Positions 10,534 through 19,399 of a DNA stretch of 64,000 nucleotides are shown one piece after another (position 1 is the first letter of the stretch; every line of letters begins with the position of its first letter). Below the pieces are notes generated by a model. The model saw nothing but the letters and a program-made list of their open reading frames with translations. It was not told where the DNA came from and made no database searches. The position numbers were made by a program, and so were the translations under genes. The DNA lies in assembly GCF_900113745.1 (NCBI RefSeq), contig NZ_FOQL01000001.1, positions 1,240,001 to 1,304,000 on the forward strand, given 5' to 3'. The DNA is from Pseudomonas guineae. GTDB taxonomy: Bacteria > Pseudomonadota > Gammaproteobacteria > Pseudomonadales > Pseudomonadaceae.

Positions 10534-11103
10534 ATGAAAGATGCCAACCCCAGCTACCTCAAGCACCACTTCCTGATTGCCATGCCGCACATGGCTGATC
10601 CGCGCTTTGCGCAGTCGGTCACTTACCTGATCGACCACAACGAACATGGCGCCATGGGCTTGATCATCAACAAGCCCAACGGCCTCAGTTTGGCCGACGT
10701 TCTCGAACAGCTGCGCCCGGATGACGAGCCACCGGTGTTGTGTCAGAGCCTGCCGATCTTTACGGGCGGCCCGGTGCAGACTGATCGCGGCTTTGTCTTA
10801 CACCCCAGTGGTCCACAGTACCAAGCGACGTTGGAACTGGGCGAGCTGGGTCTGTCGACGTCTCAGGACGTGCTGTTCGCGATTGCAGATGGCAGCGGCC
10901 CCGAGAAATACCTGATTACCCTCGGCTATGCCGGCTGGGAGGCTGGGCAACTGGAGACCGAGCTGGTCGATAACGCCTGGCTAACGTGCCCGGCGGACGC
11001 GAGCATCCTCTTCGACCTGCCCTTCGATCAGCGCCTCAACGCCGCCGCCTCACGCCTGGGCGTCAACCTCAGCCTGCTCACCTCACAAACGGGACACGCC
11101 TGA
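10534..11103 (+). CDS. algH: YqgE/AlgH family protein
   Basis: This is a small cytosolic protein of the UPF0301 (DUF179) family, 189 residues. Hallmarks are YLKHHFLIAMPHMADPRF at the start, HNEHGAMGLIINKP, and PIFTGGPVQTDRGFVLH. The frame opens earlier, but the ATG at 10534 (MKDANPSYL) gives the usual family length. It was named AlgH in P. aeruginosa from an early link to alginate, but its molecular function is not settled. Its stop overlaps the start of ruvX by one base, so the two are probably translationally coupled. Confidence 0.93.
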   Translation: MKDANPSYLKHHFLIAMPHMADPRFAQSVTYLIDHNEHGAMGLIINKPNGLSLADVLEQLRPDDEPPVLCQSLPIFTGGPVQTDRGFVLHPSGPQYQATLELGELGLSTSQDVLFAIADGSGPEKYLITLGYAGWEAGQLETELVDNAWLTCPADASILFDLPFDQRLNAAASRLGVNLSLLTSQTGHA

Positions 11104-11546
11104 TGACTGAAATCAAGGCAAAGCCACTGCGACTGCTGCTGGGCTTCGATTACGGCAGCAAACAGATCGGCGTGGCTGTCGGCCAGATCATCACCGGCCA
11201 AGCCCGTGAACTGTGCATCCTCAAGGCCCAGAACGGCGTACCGGACTGGCAGCAAGTCGAGGCCCTGATCAAGGAATGGCAGCCGGACGCCATTGTCGTC
11301 GGCCTGCCACTGAACATGGACGGCACGAAAAGCGAGATGAGCGAGCGCGCGGAAAAATTCGCCCGCCGCCTCAACGGCCGCTTCAACCTGCCCGTACACA
11401 CCCATGACGAACGCCTGACCACTTACGAGGCCAAGGGCCAACGACTGCAGCAGGGGCAAACCAGCGGCTACCGCGAACGCCCGGTCGACGCCCTTGCCGC
11501 TGCGTTGTTATTGCAAGGCTGGCTAGAAGAAAATTGCTCGGGCTAA
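11103..11546 (+). CDS. ruvX: RuvX/YqgF, RNase H-fold nuclease
   Basis: RuvX/YqgF is a 147-residue RNase H-fold protein, described as a pre-16S rRNA processing nuclease and as a putative Holliday junction resolvase. The first acidic motif is [16 protein letters not shown], followed by [11 protein letters not shown] and the C-terminal [16 protein letters not shown] that carries the last acidic residue. It starts at the ATG overlapping the algH stop (11101-11103). The pairing with algH/yqgE is conserved across many proteobacteria. It is followed by pyrR after 32 bp. Confidence 0.95.
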   Translation: MTEIKAKPLRLLLGFDYGSKQIGVAVGQIITGQARELCILKAQNGVPDWQQVEALIKEWQPDAIVVGLPLNMDGTKSEMSERAEKFARRLNGRFNLPVHTHDERLTTYEAKGQRLQQGQTSGYRERPVDALAAALLLQGWLEENCSG

Positions 11547-11578
11547 CTGCCCGCCGAATCTGTACCTGGAGTGTTGCC

Positions 11579-12085
11579 ATGAGCTTACCCAACCCGGCCG
11601 AACTGCTACCGCAAATGGCCGCCGCGCTGACCAGCCACCTGAATAAGCGGCGGATCAGCGAGCCGCGTTTTATTGGCATCCGCACCGGCGGCGTCTGGGT
11701 GGCCCAAGCACTGCTTGCGACGCTGAACCGTGACGACGCGCTGGGTATCCTCGATGTGTCCTTCTACCGTGACGACTTCACCCAGAACGGGCTGCACCCA
11801 CAGGTGCAGCCGTCCGAACTGCCGTTCGAAATCGAAGGCCAGCACCTGGTGCTGATAGACGACGTGCTGATGAGCGGCCGCACTATCCGCGCCGCGCTCA
11901 ACGAGCTGTTTGACTATGGCCGCCCTGCCAGCGTAACCCTGGTCAGCCTGCTCGATCTGGATGCCCGCGAACTGCCGATACGCCCCGACGTGGTCGGCGC
12001 GACCCTGTCGCTGACCGCGGATCAACGGGTAAAACTGTCCGGCCCGACGCCGCTGACCCTCGAACTCCAGACGCTTGCCAACTGA
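11579..12085 (+). CDS. pyrR: PyrR, PRTase-fold regulator / uracil phosphoribosyltransferase
   Basis: PyrR is a 168-residue phosphoribosyltransferase-fold protein. The PRPP-binding signature [17 protein letters not shown] is intact, and the [12 protein letters not shown] loop is typical of the family. In Gram-positive bacteria PyrR is an RNA-binding attenuator with weak uracil phosphoribosyltransferase activity; in pseudomonads it is encoded directly upstream of pyrB and is thought to regulate the operon. The ATG at 11579 is preferred ([10 protein letters not shown]). It lies 10 bp upstream of pyrB. Confidence 0.93.
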   Translation: MSLPNPAELLPQMAAALTSHLNKRRISEPRFIGIRTGGVWVAQALLATLNRDDALGILDVSFYRDDFTQNGLHPQVQPSELPFEIEGQHLVLIDDVLMSGRTIRAALNELFDYGRPASVTLVSLLDLDARELPIRPDVVGATLSLTADQRVKLSGPTPLTLELQTLAN

Positions 12086-12095
12086 GACTCGCCCG

Positions 12096-13106
12096 ATGAC
12101 GACCCTAGCAACCAAGCGCCCGCTGCAGCTTAACGACCAAGGCCAGCTGCGCCACTTTCTGTCCATCGACGGCCTGCCGCGCGAACTGCTGACAGAAATT
12201 CTCGACACCGCCGACTCCTTCCTTGAAGTCGGCGAAAGGGCCGTAAAGAAAGTCCCACTGCTGCGCGGCAAGACCGTGTGCAATGTGTTCTTCGAGAACT
12301 CCACACGCACCCGCACCACCTTCGAGCTGGCCGCCCAACGCCTGTCCGCCGACGTAATCAGCCTTAATGTGTCGACCAGTTCGACCAGCAAGGGCGAAAC
12401 CCTGTTCGACACCCTGCGCAACCTCGAAGCCATGGCCGCCGATATTTTCGTGGTGCGTCACGGTGACTCCGGAGCCGCGCACTTTATCGCCGAGCATGTC
12501 TGCCCGAACCTAGCAATCATCAACGGCGGCGACGGCCGCCACGCGCACCCAACTCAGGGCATGCTCGACATGCTGACCATCCGCCGCCATAAGGGCAGTT
12601 TCGAGAACCTTTCGGTGGCGATTGTCGGTGACATCCTGCACTCGCGGGTCGCACGCTCCAACATGCTGGCGCTGAAGACTCTAGGTTGCCCGGACATCCG
12701 CGTGATCGCGCCAAAGACCCTGCTGCCGGTTGGTATCGAACAATACGGCGTCAGCGTTTACAGCGACATGGCTGAAGGCCTCAAGGACGTCGATGTGGTG
12801 ATCATGCTGCGTTTGCAGCGTGAGCGCATGACCGGTGGCCTGCTGCCCAGCGAAGGTGAGTTCTACCGCCTGTTCGGCCTGACCGAAGAGCGCTTAAAGC
12901 TGGCTAAACCCGATGCACTGGTGATGCACCCAGGGCCGATCAACCGCGGCGTTGAGATCGAGTCAGCGGTCGCCGACGGCCCGCAATCGGTGATCCTTAA
13001 CCAGGTCACCTACGGCATCGCTATTCGCATGGCCGTGCTGTCCATGACCATGAGCGGGCAAAACGCCCAACGCCAACTCAATCAAGATGCCGAGGAGCAG
13101 AACTGA
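12096..13106 (+). CDS. pyrB: Aspartate carbamoyltransferase catalytic chain
   Basis: PyrB catalyses carbamoyl phosphate plus aspartate to carbamoyl-aspartate, the committed step of pyrimidine synthesis. The 336-residue chain has the carbamoyl-phosphate motif [12 protein letters not shown] (about 58-69), the segment HPTQGMLD, and the C-terminal [11 protein letters not shown]. An N-terminal extension before the usual start is typical of Pseudomonas ATCase, which carries nucleotide-effector control there. It assembles as a dodecamer with the inactive PyrC' encoded immediately downstream, whose ATG overlaps the pyrB stop by one base. Confidence 0.97.
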   Translation: MTTLATKRPLQLNDQGQLRHFLSIDGLPRELLTEILDTADSFLEVGERAVKKVPLLRGKTVCNVFFENSTRTRTTFELAAQRLSADVISLNVSTSSTSKGETLFDTLRNLEAMAADIFVVRHGDSGAAHFIAEHVCPNLAIINGGDGRHAHPTQGMLDMLTIRRHKGSFENLSVAIVGDILHSRVARSNMLALKTLGCPDIRVIAPKTLLPVGIEQYGVSVYSDMAEGLKDVDVVIMLRLQRERMTGGLLPSEGEFYRLFGLTEERLKLAKPDALVMHPGPINRGVEIESAVADGPQSVILNQVTYGIAIRMAVLSMTMSGQNAQRQLNQDAEEQN

Positions 13107-14377
13107 TGCGCATCCGTATCCTTGGCGCCCGAGTGATCGACCCCAGCAGCGGCTTCGATCAACTCGCCGACATCTTTATCGAAAGCGGCAAGATTGTCGC
13201 CATTGGCCAACCGCCAGCCGATTTCGTGCCACAGCAGAGCATCGACGCTCAAGGCCTGGTCGCTGCGCCGGGCCTAGTCGACCTCAATGTCGCCCTGCGC
13301 GAACCGGGCTACAGCCGTAAAGGCAGTATTGCCACGGAAACCCTGGCCGCCGCCGCTGGTGGCGTCACCAGCCTGTGTTGCCCACCCTTTACCAAGCCCG
13401 TGCTCGACACCCCGGCCGTAGCCGAGCTGATTCTCGACCGCGCCCGTGAGGCTGGACACACCAAAGTCTTTCCGATCGGCGCCCTCAGCAAAGGCCTGGA
13501 AGGCGAGCAGCTTGCAGAACTGGTGGCGCTGCGCGACGCCGGCTGCGTGGCCTTCGGCAACGGTCTCGATAGCTTTCGCAATAACCGCACCCTGCGCCGC
13601 GCGCTGGAATACGCGGCCACCTTCGATCTGACGGTAATCTTCAATTCTCAGGATCACGATCTAGCCGAAGACGGCCTGGCCCATGAAGGCGCAATGGCCA
13701 GCTTCCTCGGCCTACCGGGTATTCCGGAAAGCGCCGAGACCGTGGCCCTGGCCCGCGACCTGCTGCTGGTTGAACAGACGGGTGTGCGCGCGCATTTCAG
13801 CCAACTGACCAGCGCCCGTGGTGCCCAGCTGATCGCCGACGCCCAAGCACGCGGCTTACCAGTGACGGCCGACGTGGCGATGTACCAGCTGATCCTCACC
13901 GACGAAGCCTTGGAAGGGTTCTCCAGCCTTTACCATGTGCAGCCGCCTCTGCGCACGGCGGCGGACCGTGAGGGCCTGCGCGCCGCCGTGAAAAGCGGTG
14001 TTATTTCGGCCATTGCCAGCCACCATCAGCCGCATGAGCGCGATGCCAAGTTAGCACCGTTCGGTGCTACAGAGCCGGGCATCAGCAGCGTACAACTGCT
14101 GCTGCCACTGGCCATGAGCCTGGTGCAAGATGGCCTACTCGACTTGCCTACCCTGCTGGCACGCTTGAGCAACGGCCCAGCAGATGCCTTGAGCCTGCCG
14201 CTTGGCCGGCTCAAGGTCGGCGCAGCGGCTGACCTGCTATTGTTCGATCCACAGGCGTCGACGCTGGCGGGCGAAAGCTGGTTTTCAAAAGGCAGCAACT
14301 GCCCCTTTATTGGTCATTGCCTGCCCGGCGCGGTGCGCTACACCCTGATTGATGGGCATATCAGCTACCAGGCGTAA
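13106..14377 (+). CDS. pyrC': PyrC', non-catalytic dihydroorotase-like subunit of ATCase
   Basis: This is a 423-residue dihydroorotase homologue that has lost catalysis. The usual metal-binding motif DxHxHLREPG reads DLNVALREPG here (about residues 57-66), so both histidines are gone, and the later TDHAPH-type motif reads SHHQPH, losing the catalytic Asp. The overall fold motifs remain. In Pseudomonas such a PyrC' is required structurally for active dodecameric ATCase, and true dihydroorotase is encoded elsewhere. It is translationally coupled to pyrB and followed by a strong terminator. Confidence 0.95.
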   Translation: MRIRILGARVIDPSSGFDQLADIFIESGKIVAIGQPPADFVPQQSIDAQGLVAAPGLVDLNVALREPGYSRKGSIATETLAAAAGGVTSLCCPPFTKPVLDTPAVAELILDRAREAGHTKVFPIGALSKGLEGEQLAELVALRDAGCVAFGNGLDSFRNNRTLRRALEYAATFDLTVIFNSQDHDLAEDGLAHEGAMASFLGLPGIPESAETVALARDLLLVEQTGVRAHFSQLTSARGAQLIADAQARGLPVTADVAMYQLILTDEALEGFSSLYHVQPPLRTAADREGLRAAVKSGVISAIASHHQPHERDAKLAPFGATEPGISSVQLLLPLAMSLVQDGLLDLPTLLARLSNGPADALSLPLGRLKVGAAADLLLFDPQASTLAGESWFSKGSNCPFIGHCLPGAVRYTLIDGHISYQA

Positions 14378-14394
14378 ACCCGAACGTCAAACGC

Positions 14395-14429
14395 AATAAG
14401 CCCGCCAATTGGCGGGCTTATTTTTGCCA
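14395..14429 (+). terminator. Rho-independent terminator of the pyr operon
   Basis: The stem AATAAGCCCGCC pairs with its complement around a four-base AATT loop and is followed by a run of five T. It lies 18 bp after the pyrC' stop and before the convergent TM2 gene. It should end the gshB-to-pyrC' direction of transcription. The upstream A-run is short, so function on the other strand is less certain. Confidence 0.9.
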
Positions 14430-14441
14430 ACGTATTCACAC

Positions 14442-14834
14442 TCACTGAGCGTTCTTGAGCGAAACTTGGGTATTCAACGTCCAGAAATCGTACAACACGC
14501 CAACCAAGAATAAACCGCCAGTACAGAGGTAGATAATCCCGGTTATCCACTTGCCCTGGTACATGCGGTGCACGCCGAAAATGCCGAGAAAGGTCAGCAA
14601 AATCCAGGCCACGTTGTAGTCGGTATCGCCCGCGGTAAAGCGCAGATCAGCCTCGCGATCCATTGCGGGGATCAAGAATAGATCGACAATCCAGCCAACA
14701 AACAGCAGGCCAAAGGTGAAGAACCAAATGGTCCCGGTCACCGGCTTGCCGTAATAAAACCGGTGGGCGCCGAGAAAGCCAAAAATCCATAGCAAATAGC
14801 CGATAAGTTTGCTGTGCGTATCCTGTCGCTGCAT
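14442..14834 (-). CDS. Double TM2-domain membrane protein
   Basis: This is a 130-residue inner-membrane protein with two tandem TM2-type units. Each has a helix, a turn containing GAHRFYYGK or GVHRMYQGK, a second helix, and an acidic residue in VDLFLIP or YDFWTLN. The two halves (about 10-60 and 74-122) look like an internal duplication. The TM2 family is widespread and its bacterial function is unknown. The ATG at 14834 is chosen because a strong AGGAGG site lies just upstream. It stands alone, convergent with the pyr operon and divergent from the radical SAM gene. Confidence 0.85.
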   Translation of the reverse strand: MQRQDTHSKLIGYLLWIFGFLGAHRFYYGKPVTGTIWFFTFGLLFVGWIVDLFLIPAMDREADLRFTAGDTDYNVAWILLTFLGIFGVHRMYQGKWITGIIYLCTGGLFLVGVLYDFWTLNTQVSLKNAQ

Positions 14835-14993
14835 ATGCGTGCCTCCTAATATGGCGTGAGTTATATCTGACGTCACACTCTACGCAAGGTTCGCCAAGCG
14901 GGGAAATCCACAGAACAGGTTGCAATACCAGCGCTTGATACTCGCCTAACATTGCTAAATACTGTATGCATAACCAGTTAAGCGAGCGCCGTT

Positions 14994-16205
14994 ATGCAAC
15001 TCATCGAAAAACTCACCGTGCTCGCCGACGCCGCCAAATATGACGCCTCCTGCGCCAGCAGCGGCGCCCCCACACGCAGCTCCAAGGGCAAGAGCGGTAT
15101 TGGCTCAACCAGCGGCATGGGCATCTGCCACAGCTTCACCCCCGACGGCCGTTGCGTGGCTCTGCTGAAAATCCTGCTGACTAATTTCTGCCTGTATGAC
15201 TGCCAGTACTGCGTTAACCGCCGCTCCAGCGACGTGCCCCGCGCGCGCTTTACCCCGGAAGAAGTGGTGACCCTGACTATCGATTTCTACAAGCGCAACT
15301 GCATCAGCGGGCTGTTTCTCAGTTCGGGCATCATTCGCTCCGCCGACTACACCATGGAGCAGCTCATCCGCGTGGCTAAACTGCTGCGCGAAGAGCATGA
15401 GTTTCGCGGCTATATCCACCTCAAGACCATTCCGGACGCCGATCCGCTGTTGATTGCCGAAGCCGGGCGCTATGCCGACCGGCTCAGCGTCAACATCGAA
15501 CTGCCCACCGAGGCCAGCCTGATCCGCCTGGCACCGGAGAAACAGCTGCGCACCATCAAGCAGGCCATGCACTCGATTCATCTGGGTGAAAGCGAAGCCC
15601 GTGTTGAAGTACGTGCGCCACGCTTCGCTCCCGCGGGGCAAAGCACGCAGATGATTATTGGCGCAGACGCCACCGATGACAGCACCATCCTGCACACCGC
15701 CGCCTCGCTCTATGACAACTATCGGTTGCGCCGCGTTTACTACTCAGCCTTCAGTCCAATCCCGCAAAGCCCGAATACCGTGCCCTTCGAGGCGCCGCCG
15801 CTGCTGCGCGAACATCGCCTGTATCAGGCGGATTTTCTGATGCGCGGTTATGGCTTCGAGGCCAGCGAGCTCCTCAGTGGCCCTGGCAATCTAGCGCTGG
15901 ATATCGACCCTAAACTGGCCTGGGCACTGAACAACCGCGAGCATTTCCCGGTTGATCTCAACCGCGCCGAACCCGCCATGATTGCCCGCGTACCCGGCAT
16001 CGGCGTACTCAGCGCTAAACGCTTGGTCGCGCTACGCCGCCAGCGACGTATCCGCTTTGAGGACCTGACGCGCTTGCGCTGCGCCCTGGAAAAGGCCAAG
16101 CCTTTTATCGTCACCCAAGACTACCGGCCACTGCAGGCCAGCCGCGAGTCACTCCTCTTGCGCCAGCAATTGAGTGAAGCACCGGCCCAGATGGCGCTGT
16201 GGTAA
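14994..16205 (+). CDS. Putative DNA modification/repair radical SAM protein
   Basis: This is a 403-residue radical SAM enzyme. The [4Fe-4S] cluster motif CxxxCxxC reads CLYDCQYC near residue 66, preceded by a Cys-containing lead-in (CHSFTPDGRCVALLKILLT). The C-terminal region carries a helix-hairpin-helix-like DNA-binding module (AMIARVPGIGVLSAKRLVALR, about 330-350). This combination defines the family usually annotated as putative DNA modification/repair radical SAM protein; its substrate is unknown. The stop overlaps the next gene's ATG (TAATG), and that partner is the one that usually accompanies this family. I infer that the pair acts on DNA bases. Confidence 0.88.
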   Translation: MQLIEKLTVLADAAKYDASCASSGAPTRSSKGKSGIGSTSGMGICHSFTPDGRCVALLKILLTNFCLYDCQYCVNRRSSDVPRARFTPEEVVTLTIDFYKRNCISGLFLSSGIIRSADYTMEQLIRVAKLLREEHEFRGYIHLKTIPDADPLLIAEAGRYADRLSVNIELPTEASLIRLAPEKQLRTIKQAMHSIHLGESEARVEVRAPRFAPAGQSTQMIIGADATDDSTILHTAASLYDNYRLRRVYYSAFSPIPQSPNTVPFEAPPLLREHRLYQADFLMRGYGFEASELLSGPGNLALDIDPKLAWALNNREHFPVDLNRAEPAMIARVPGIGVLSAKRLVALRRQRRIRFEDLTRLRCALEKAKPFIVTQDYRPLQASRESLLLRQQLSEAPAQMALW

Positions 16206-17083
16206 TGCACAGCGCACACTTCGATGGCAGCTTTGCGGGCTGGCGTGAGGCTGCTCGCACGCTACTGTGCCACGGTCTGGCACCGCATCAAGTCAACTGG
16301 CGGGGTGACGGCGACAGCGGCGGCCTGTTTGACCAAGCACCCAGCCCTGTAAATACTCAGCCTGCAGCTGAGCCGCCGCGAATTCCCAGGCAACTGCTAG
16401 AGCTGCTGCAAAGCGCAGCATGCTTTCGTGTCGAAGATCGCTGGAGCCTGCTGTACCGAGTTCTCTGGCGCGTCGCTCAGGGTGATCGCGCCGCCATGCT
16501 GCCCGGAGATATCGACGGCAGCCAGCTGCATAAGCGACTCAAAGCGGTGCGCCGTGAAGCCCATCACCTGCATGCATTTGTGCGCTTTCACCCTCGCCCT
16601 GAGACTGTCGAAGGCCCGCAACTGGTGGCGTGGCACGAACCCGCCCATGACATTCTGCACAGCGCCAGCGAACACTTCGCTGAACGCCTGGGCCGCAGCA
16701 CCTGGCTGATTGCTACGCCAGATGACGGCATCTACTGGGATGGCCGGCATTTGCACTATCAGCGCCCCTGCCCGGATGAGTGGCAGCGCCTGGCGCAAAC
16801 GCCGGAAGATGATGGGCAAGCTTTGTGGCTGGCCTATTACGGCAGCACCTTTAATCCCGCACGGTTGAACCGCAGCGCCTTGGAGAACAGCCTACCGGTG
16901 CGCTTCTGGAAAAATCTGCCGGAAGGTCCGCTGATTCCCCAGCTAATGAGCCAGGCCCGCGCGGGCGCTCAGCGCGACGGTCAGGCTACAGCCGTCGCCC
17001 AGCAAGCCGGCAAAAGCATCCGCTACAACGTCGCGAAGAAACCGCCTATCAGCGGAAACGCCGACCCGGCTCCTCATCACTAA
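16205..17083 (+). CDS. DUF4130 (TIGR03915-type) DNA metabolism protein, partner of the radical SAM enzyme
   Basis: This is a 292-residue protein resembling the DUF4130 family, which is found beside the radical SAM gene or fused to UdgX-type uracil-DNA glycosylases. Recognisable segments are SLLYRVLWRVAQGD, KRLKAVRREAHHLHAFVRF, and the C-terminal YYGSTFNPARLNRSALENSLPVRFW. No catalytic residues are established for the family. The ATG at 16205 overlaps the upstream stop by one base; an in-frame GTG lies two codons earlier. Its last 35 bases overlap the 3' end of the convergent pilU. Function inferred from context is DNA repair or modification. Confidence 0.82.
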   Translation: MHSAHFDGSFAGWREAARTLLCHGLAPHQVNWRGDGDSGGLFDQAPSPVNTQPAAEPPRIPRQLLELLQSAACFRVEDRWSLLYRVLWRVAQGDRAAMLPGDIDGSQLHKRLKAVRREAHHLHAFVRFHPRPETVEGPQLVAWHEPAHDILHSASEHFAERLGRSTWLIATPDDGIYWDGRHLHYQRPCPDEWQRLAQTPEDDGQALWLAYYGSTFNPARLNRSALENSLPVRFWKNLPEGPLIPQLMSQARAGAQRDGQATAVAQQAGKSIRYNVAKKPPISGNADPAPHH

Positions 17084-18194
17084 CTTCCAGCGACAGCCCC
17101 TGGGTCATAGTACTTAAGTGATCACCATCGGTTTCCGAGCCGAGCTTGATCATCAGACGCAGATCGTTGGCCGAGTCCGCATAGAGCAGCGCATCTTCGT
17201 AGGTGATCTCACCCTGACTGTAGAGGGTATAAAGCGCCTGATCGAAGGTTTGCATACCCAGCTCGGTGGAGCGCTTCATCAGTGCTTTGAGCTCGTGCAC
17301 ATCGCCCTTGCGAATCAGGTCAGCCGCCAGCGGAGTGTTGATCAGCACCTCGATCACCGCGCGACGGCCCTTGCCATCTGGCGTCGGAATCAACTGCTGG
17401 GCAACGATGGCCTTAAGGTTCAGCGACAAGTCCATCCACACCTGATTCTGCCGGTCCGCCGGGAAGAAGTTGATGATGCGGTCCAGCGCCTGGTTGGCGT
17501 TGTTGGCGTGCAAGGTGGCCAGACACAGATGGCCCGTTTCAGCGAAGGCTACCGCATGGTCCATGGTTTCACGGGTGCGCACCTCGCCGATCAGAATCAC
17601 GTCCGGGGCCTGACGCAGAGTGTTCTTCAGCGCCACCTCGAAAGATTCGGTGTCAATGCCGACTTCACGCTGGGTAACGATGCAGCTCTGATGCTGGTGG
17701 ATGTATTCGATCGGGTCTTCGATGGAGATGATATGGCCACTGCTGTTCTTGTTGCGGTAGCCGATCATCGCTGCCAGCGAGGTCGATTTACCAGTACCGG
17801 TGGCGCCGACAAACAACACCAGACCGCGCTTGGTCAGCGCCAGCTTCTTGAGGATTTCCGGTAGTTTCAGCTCATCGAGTGTCGGGATATTGGTCTCGAT
17901 ACGCCGCAACACCATGCCGGCCAAGTTACGCTGGTAAAAGGCACTGACGCGGAAACGGCCAACACCGCGAGCGCTGATGGCGAAGTTACATTCGTGATTC
18001 TCGGTAAAGTCGCGGCGCTGTTGTTCGTTCATCACCGAATGCACGGTTTCACGGGTCTGCTCAGGCGACATGGGTGTCTTGGTGATCGGCATGATCTTGC
18101 CGTTAACCTTCATCGAAGGCGGCACGCCAGCGGTAATAAACAGGTCAGAGCCGCCCTTTTCGACCATCAGGCGCAGCAGTTTTTCGAATTCCAT
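17049..18194 (-). CDS. pilU: PilU, PilT-dependent retraction ATPase
   Basis: PilU is a hexameric cytoplasmic ATPase that assists PilT in type IV pilus retraction. At 381 residues it has Walker A GATGTGKST (about 130-138), an Asp box at IISIEDPIEY, Walker B VILIGEVRT, and the His box TGHLCLATLHANN. The C-terminal extension is longer than in PilT and distinguishes the two. It lies downstream of pilT with a 107 bp gap, the usual order in Pseudomonas, and its end overlaps the convergent DUF4130 gene by 35 bases. Confidence 0.97.
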   Translation of the reverse strand: MEFEKLLRLMVEKGGSDLFITAGVPPSMKVNGKIMPITKTPMSPEQTRETVHSVMNEQQRRDFTENHECNFAISARGVGRFRVSAFYQRNLAGMVLRRIETNIPTLDELKLPEILKKLALTKRGLVLFVGATGTGKSTSLAAMIGYRNKNSSGHIISIEDPIEYIHQHQSCIVTQREVGIDTESFEVALKNTLRQAPDVILIGEVRTRETMDHAVAFAETGHLCLATLHANNANQALDRIINFFPADRQNQVWMDLSLNLKAIVAQQLIPTPDGKGRRAVIEVLINTPLAADLIRKGDVHELKALMKRSTELGMQTFDQALYTLYSQGEITYEDALLYADSANDLRLMIKLGSETDGDHLSTMTQGLSLEVSDEEPGRRFR

Positions 18195-18301
18195 CGTTGT
18201 TCGCCCATGTGCATCACGCGGTTATGCAAGAGCCAGCGGCAGGCGCGTGTGTTGCCGCTGGGCTGAACCCGACAGGCGACTGCCTGCCAGGCACTGTCGA
18301 T

Positions 18302-19336
18302 TTAGAAGTTTTCCGGTGTCTTGGCCTTCTCGCGCGCCGCTTCACGGCTGACGATGCCCTTGGAAACCAGAGTCTTCAAGCAGGAATCTAGGGTCTGCAT
18401 GCCCAGCGAGCCGCCGGTCTGGATGGCCGAGTACATCTGCGCGACCTTGTCCTCACGGATCAGGTTACGGATGGCAGGGGTACCAATCATAATTTCGTGG
18501 GCCGCCACCCGACCGCCACCGATTTTCTTCAGCAGGGTTTGCGAGATCACTGATTGCAGGGACTCGGAGAGCATGGAGCGGACCATGGATTTCTCTTCGG
18601 CCGGGAATACATCGACCACGCGGTCGATGGTCTTGGCCGCCGAGGTGGTGTGCAGGGTACCGAAGACCAGGTGACCGGTTTCCGCGGCCGTCAGGGCCAG
18701 GCGGATGGTTTCCAGGTCACGCATCTCACCGACCAGAATGATGTCCGGGTCTTCGCGCAGCGCCGAGCGCAGGGCCTCGGAGAAACCGAGGGTGTCGCGG
18801 TGCACCTCACGTTGGTTAATCAGGCATTTTTTCGATTCATGCACGAATTCGATTGGGTCTTCGACCGTAAGAATGTGGTGGTATTTATTGCTGTTTATAT
18901 AGTCGAGCATCGCCGCCAGGGTGGTCGACTTACCCGAGCCAGTCGGCCCGGTAACCAGCACCAGACCTCGCGGCACATCGGAAATCTTGCGGAAGATCTC
19001 CCCCATGCCGAGGTCTTCCATGCTCAGCACTTTCGACGGAATGGTCCGAAATACCGCACCAGAACCGCGATTCTGGTTGAAGGCGTTAACCCGGAAGCGC
19101 GCCACACCCGGCACTTCGAAGGAAAAGTCGGTCTCGAGGAACTCCTCGAAATCCTTACGCTGCTTGTCGTTCATGATGTCGTAGATCAGCGCATGCACTT
19201 GTTTATGGTCCAGTGCAGGCAAATTGATCCGGCGAACGTCACCGTCGACCCGAATCATCGGGGGCAGGCCAGCGGAGAGGTGCAGGTCCGATGCACCTTG
19301 CTTGGCGCTGAAGGCCAGCAATTCAGTGATATCCAT
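18302..19336 (-). CDS. pilT: PilT, type IV pilus retraction ATPase
   Basis: PilT is the main motor that disassembles the pilus and powers twitching. The 344-residue form from the ATG at 19336 (MDITELLAFSAKQGASDLHL) equals the P. aeruginosa length; the open frame upstream is ignored. Visible motifs are Walker A GPTGSGKST, the Asp box HILTVEDPIEF, Walker B IILVGEMRDLET, the His box TGHLVFGTLHTT, and the AIRNLIRE motif needed for retraction. It is divergent from yggS with only 63 bp between start codons, so both promoters share a compact region. Confidence 0.98.
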   Translation of the reverse strand: MDITELLAFSAKQGASDLHLSAGLPPMIRVDGDVRRINLPALDHKQVHALIYDIMNDKQRKDFEEFLETDFSFEVPGVARFRVNAFNQNRGSGAVFRTIPSKVLSMEDLGMGEIFRKISDVPRGLVLVTGPTGSGKSTTLAAMLDYINSNKYHHILTVEDPIEFVHESKKCLINQREVHRDTLGFSEALRSALREDPDIILVGEMRDLETIRLALTAAETGHLVFGTLHTTSAAKTIDRVVDVFPAEEKSMVRSMLSESLQSVISQTLLKKIGGGRVAAHEIMIGTPAIRNLIREDKVAQMYSAIQTGGSLGMQTLDSCLKTLVSKGIVSREAAREKAKTPENF

Positions 19337-19399
19337 GGGACTCCCTAATGACAAACAAGCAGGTAGAATGCCGCTAAACCCAGGCGGCGGGCGCGAGTA

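Noticed and set aside
11606..12433. A 275-codon minus-strand frame across pyrR and pyrB
   Set aside because: It spans two well-supported plus-strand genes and the gap between them, and its translation resembles no known protein.
17118..19348. Long plus-strand frames opposite pilU and pilT (248 and 264 codons)
   Set aside because: Antisense shadows of strongly conserved ATPase genes; no start signals or homology.
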